Positions 62,428 to 64,000 of a DNA stretch of 64,000 bases are shown here, piece after piece (within the stretch, counting starts at the first letter, position 1; each line of letters opens with the position of its first letter). Source of the DNA: Sipunculus nudus (taxonomy: Eukaryota; Annelida; Sipuncula; Golfingiida; Sipunculidae); contig CM049307.1 in assembly GCA_026874595.1 (NCBI GenBank), positions 52,697,370-52,761,369 of the forward strand, in the 5' to 3' direction. The notes beneath the pieces are model-generated. The model had not been told where the DNA came from. It saw only the letters and a program-made list of their open reading frames with translations, and did no database searches. Made by a program: the position numbers and the translations under genes.

Positions 62428-62672
62428 GAGCATAACTAATTACACCACCCCATCCACTCCATTGGTCACAGGTATAAAATAAAATGAAGGAACAGTGTGT
62501 TGGTTGAGTGCCTGACAAATGCAGCATTAAAGTTCACTGATGTGCTGCTGTCAAATTAAAAATAATTATAATTGCAGTTGAGTAATCTGATATTTAACAT
62601 AATAAATACCTTAGTGGCGACCCCAGATGCTGCTGCAGTCCTGTATTTGGTGATTTCTTCTCCATCCATGAT
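57515..62672 (-). CDS. ketimine reductase mu-crystallin (CRYM) homologue, 3' six exons
   Basis: Six exons in phase give the C-terminal ~193 residues, matching human CRYM from about residue 124 to the end. CRYM belongs to the ornithine cyclodeaminase/mu-crystallin family. In vertebrates it reduces cyclic ketimines with NAD(P)H and binds thyroid hormone. Visible marks: MDGEEITKYRTAAASGVATK, the Rossmann loop IIGCGVQGESHLEI, VNVYNRTPSRAQNLADKYG, EWVKPGAHINAVGA, ESGDVI, EIYAEIGEMI, TTIFKSLGMAVEDVVASK. All junctions are GT-AG. The N-terminal half should be encoded upstream on this strand, beyond 62672. I found no convincing exon for it before 64000, so the gene is cut by the window edge or has a long intron. 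Confidence 0.95.
58050..58362 (-). repeat. dispersed repeat family A, copy 3
   Basis: On the complement it carries the same ordered landmarks as copy 1, including ATGAGCTTGCTTAT, GGTGGTTGGATGCATATGTT, CTTGTTGAATGTGTTTGGAT, AAACAAAACAAA, TTTTATGAAAG and GTTCAAGGGATTATG. It lies in the last CRYM intron. Confidence 0.6.
58478..58909. mobile_element. CpG-rich MITE with TACTGTGGTTGCC ends
   Basis: The left end TACTGTGGTTGGCTT and right end AAGGCAACCACAGTA are inverted repeats with TA tips (mariner-like). Inner arms pair around TTCGCGA words, and the phrase GAGGGTGTCATTTTCGCGAT occurs twice (near 58543 and 58830). It is 432 bp, with no coding capacity, in the last CRYM intron. Confidence 0.75.
59094..59178 (-). 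CDS. CRYM penultimate exon
   Basis: Acceptor TTGTTACAG, donor TAG|GTATGG. Phase 0 in, 1 out. Codes CEIYAEIGEMILGKKQAKRE then ETTIFKSL. Confidence 0.92.
59471..59592 (-). CDS. CRYM exon with NAVGAPNPELSELD
   Basis: Acceptor TATTGTAG, donor AAG|GTAACA. Phase 1 in, 0 out. Codes AVGAPNPELSELDPSLMHS then AVVYTDTLEGAYKESGDVIKSK, the segment that follows the cofactor domain in the family. Confidence 0.93.
60441..60618 (-). CDS. CRYM exon with second half of Rossmann fold
   Basis: Acceptor TTGTTACAG, donor AATG|GTAGGA. Phase 0 in, 1 out. Codes VNVYNRTPSRAQNLADKYG through VKDADIICTLTGSSAPVL to EWVKPGAHIN. The longer open frame extending to 60783 continues into intron and a poly-C run. Confidence 0.94.
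60709..60730. repeat. poly-C run
   Basis: About 22 consecutive C residues in a CRYM intron. It causes glycine- or proline-run artefacts in overlapping frames. Confidence 0.9.
61871..61972 (-). CDS. CRYM exon with NAD(P)-binding GxGxxG
   Basis: Acceptor ATTTTCAG, donor CAG|GTCAGA. Phase 0 both sides. Codes YLASPYPKILAIIGCGVQG then ESHLEIMQMMYKFQQ; GCGVQG is the dinucleotide-binding loop. Confidence 0.94.
62394..62424. repeat. (TC)n microsatellite
   Basis: About 14 CT repeats in a CRYM intron. Confidence 0.9.
62610..62672 (-). CDS. CRYM exon, most 5' one recognised
   Basis: Acceptor TATCTGTAG, donor AAG|GTATTT. Phase 0 both sides. Codes IMDGEEITKYRTAAASGVAT then K, matching the [20 protein letters not shown] region of the human protein. 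Confidence 0.92.
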
Positions 62673-64000
62673 CTACAGATAAGTATAACAGTACCGTATA
62701 AACTATACTACTATAATTTGAGGATTTGGGCATGGTCACCAAAAAGTGTTATTCCATTCTAAACTAAGCCTCTACAAATCCCCTTCCCAACGAACTCTCA
62801 CCGCAGATAGATTCTCACATGGACTTTGTCCTAAGAATTCTTTCATATTGAATCCCCACACCCTATTCTAAGCCTAACAGGTTTTATTTTTCCCAGTTTC
62901 TCAAAAGTGCATGTTCATGGGGGCTACCATTTTGTGAATACATTAATACACACAAATGTTGCAGGATGGATGTCGAAATTATTGGTATACCTCTAGTTTG
63001 CATCATAACAATACATTACAAAATAAAACTCAAAATGGGAAGAGGAAAAAATATGTTTTGAATGCCCCCTGCTCTTTTCCAGGAGAGGGGATAAATCTCT
63101 GAAGACAACACTTTATTATCATTGCACCTGAGAATATATATATATGAAATACAAAAGAAAATAATCATGTTACAAATTAAATTTTCTGTAATTTAAAGGT
63201 AATACCAGCATCATGAATATTTTTCAGGTATGACATATTTGTAAAGTGGAATATACAGTCCACATAACATTGTTCAAGATTTTAAGGTATGTGTATTTTT
63301 TAATAGGAATTACTTGGTATTTTGGGACACAGATAAACTATCCTTCTCTACAGGCTCTGGGGCATGCACATTGAAAATTCATAAGCTAAAAAAAAATTTA
63401 TGGGAATTTTTCAGCTGACAAGAAAAGTACAAATATCTGCAACAATATTAGAAATGGTGCAGATGAACCACAAAAAGTTTTAATCCACTTTATAGACCAC
63501 TGACAATACACACAATGGTTTGTTGGGAGGCAAAGGTTATTTTTTTGTGTAGCCTTGAACATCTCAGCCCCTGCTTCCTCAATCAGTATTATTACAATAT
63601 CTTTGAAAGAAAAACAACAAAAAGTTGGACAGGTTTATTTGTACATATCCCGGCATATGGTAACACAGTGGCACCCTTGTCCCTGGGGCAAGCAGCTTTG
63701 GTGCTTGTAATTTCTTTTGGACACTCAGCTCTGGTGGTCCAAGTGTATCGTAAATTTCTGGCCGTTGGACCAAGAGGATCAATGCCACATGGCTCTTGTA
63801 GCAATCACTGACCATTGCAGACTAACATACCTCTAACCAGTCAATTGTGTAAATACTGTACTGACAACTAACCCTCACATTTCATTTTAATCAAATAATA
63901 ATCTAATGACTGATGATGGGCTGATGATCAATTATAATGTATGATCAGTCAGGTTGATGCAAATGATCCGATGACTGATCTTGCAGTGCCATAATCATGA
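62673..64000. other. CRYM intron or upstream region
   Basis: No further CRYM exon could be identified. Overlapping frames of 70-98 codons at 63515-63815 on both strands show no family motif and no splice sites in phase. Near 63890-63985 there are repeated GATGATC/GACTGATC words, possibly the start of a tandem repeat or element continuing past the window. Confidence 0.4.

Noticed and set aside
63515-63815. Possible upstream CRYM exon in overlapping 70-98 codon frames
   Set aside because: No match to the CRYM N-terminal half and no phase-compatible splice sites.

Overview
This window is animal genomic DNA. It is AT-rich, with short coding exons bounded by GT-AG introns, long stretches without genes, and a dense load of small mobile elements and tandem repeats. 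Four elements share Helentron/HINE architecture, and there are LINE relics, a tRNA-derived SINE and many TIR elements. Together with the protein sequences this points to a lophotrochozoan, most likely a bivalve mollusc. That assignment is inference. No prokaryotic features are present.

Three protein-coding genes can be supported. (1) A DCUN1D3 homologue (cullin neddylation co-factor) on the + strand, with its whole coding sequence in one exon at 21728-22636, preceded by a 3' splice site at 21679. (2) A nine-exon + strand gene at 37738-49348, reconstructed from splice sites and phase. It encodes about 317 residues: a myristoylation-type N-terminus, a degenerate calcineurin-B-like set of four EF-hands, and a C-terminal death domain. 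I do not recognise this combination. (3) The 3' part of a CRYM (ketimine reductase mu-crystallin) homologue on the - strand: six exons between 57515 and 62672, with the 5' exons not found in the window. Genes 2 and 3 are convergent. DCUN1D3 and CRYM lie close together on human 16p12, so their proximity here may be ancient synteny.

The most unusual part is gene 2, where three splice regions have each become a tandem repeat. The end of exon 2 with its 5' splice site is repeated about 13 times (44-bp unit). The pyrimidine-rich tract before exon 4 lies in a ~30-bp repeat. The 3' splice site plus start of exon 7 is repeated about 25 times (60-bp unit, 1.6 kb, open in frame). A 36-nt symmetric exon 6 also interrupts the fourth EF-hand loop exactly where exons 5 and 7 would otherwise join to give a 12-residue loop.

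Layout: 1-21 kb is non-coding and rich in repeats, including a 2.9-kb HINE-like element filled with a 288-bp satellite carrying nuclear-receptor half-sites. DCUN1D3 lies at 21.7-22.6 kb. From 22.6 to 37.7 kb there is non-coding DNA with degenerate minisatellites. The EF-hand/death-domain gene runs from 37.7 to 49.3 kb, with MITEs, a LINE fragment and a SINE in its introns. From 51.3 to 55.6 kb there is a HINE-like element and a 5'-truncated LINE with a 14-bp target duplication. CRYM occupies 57.5-62.7 kb.
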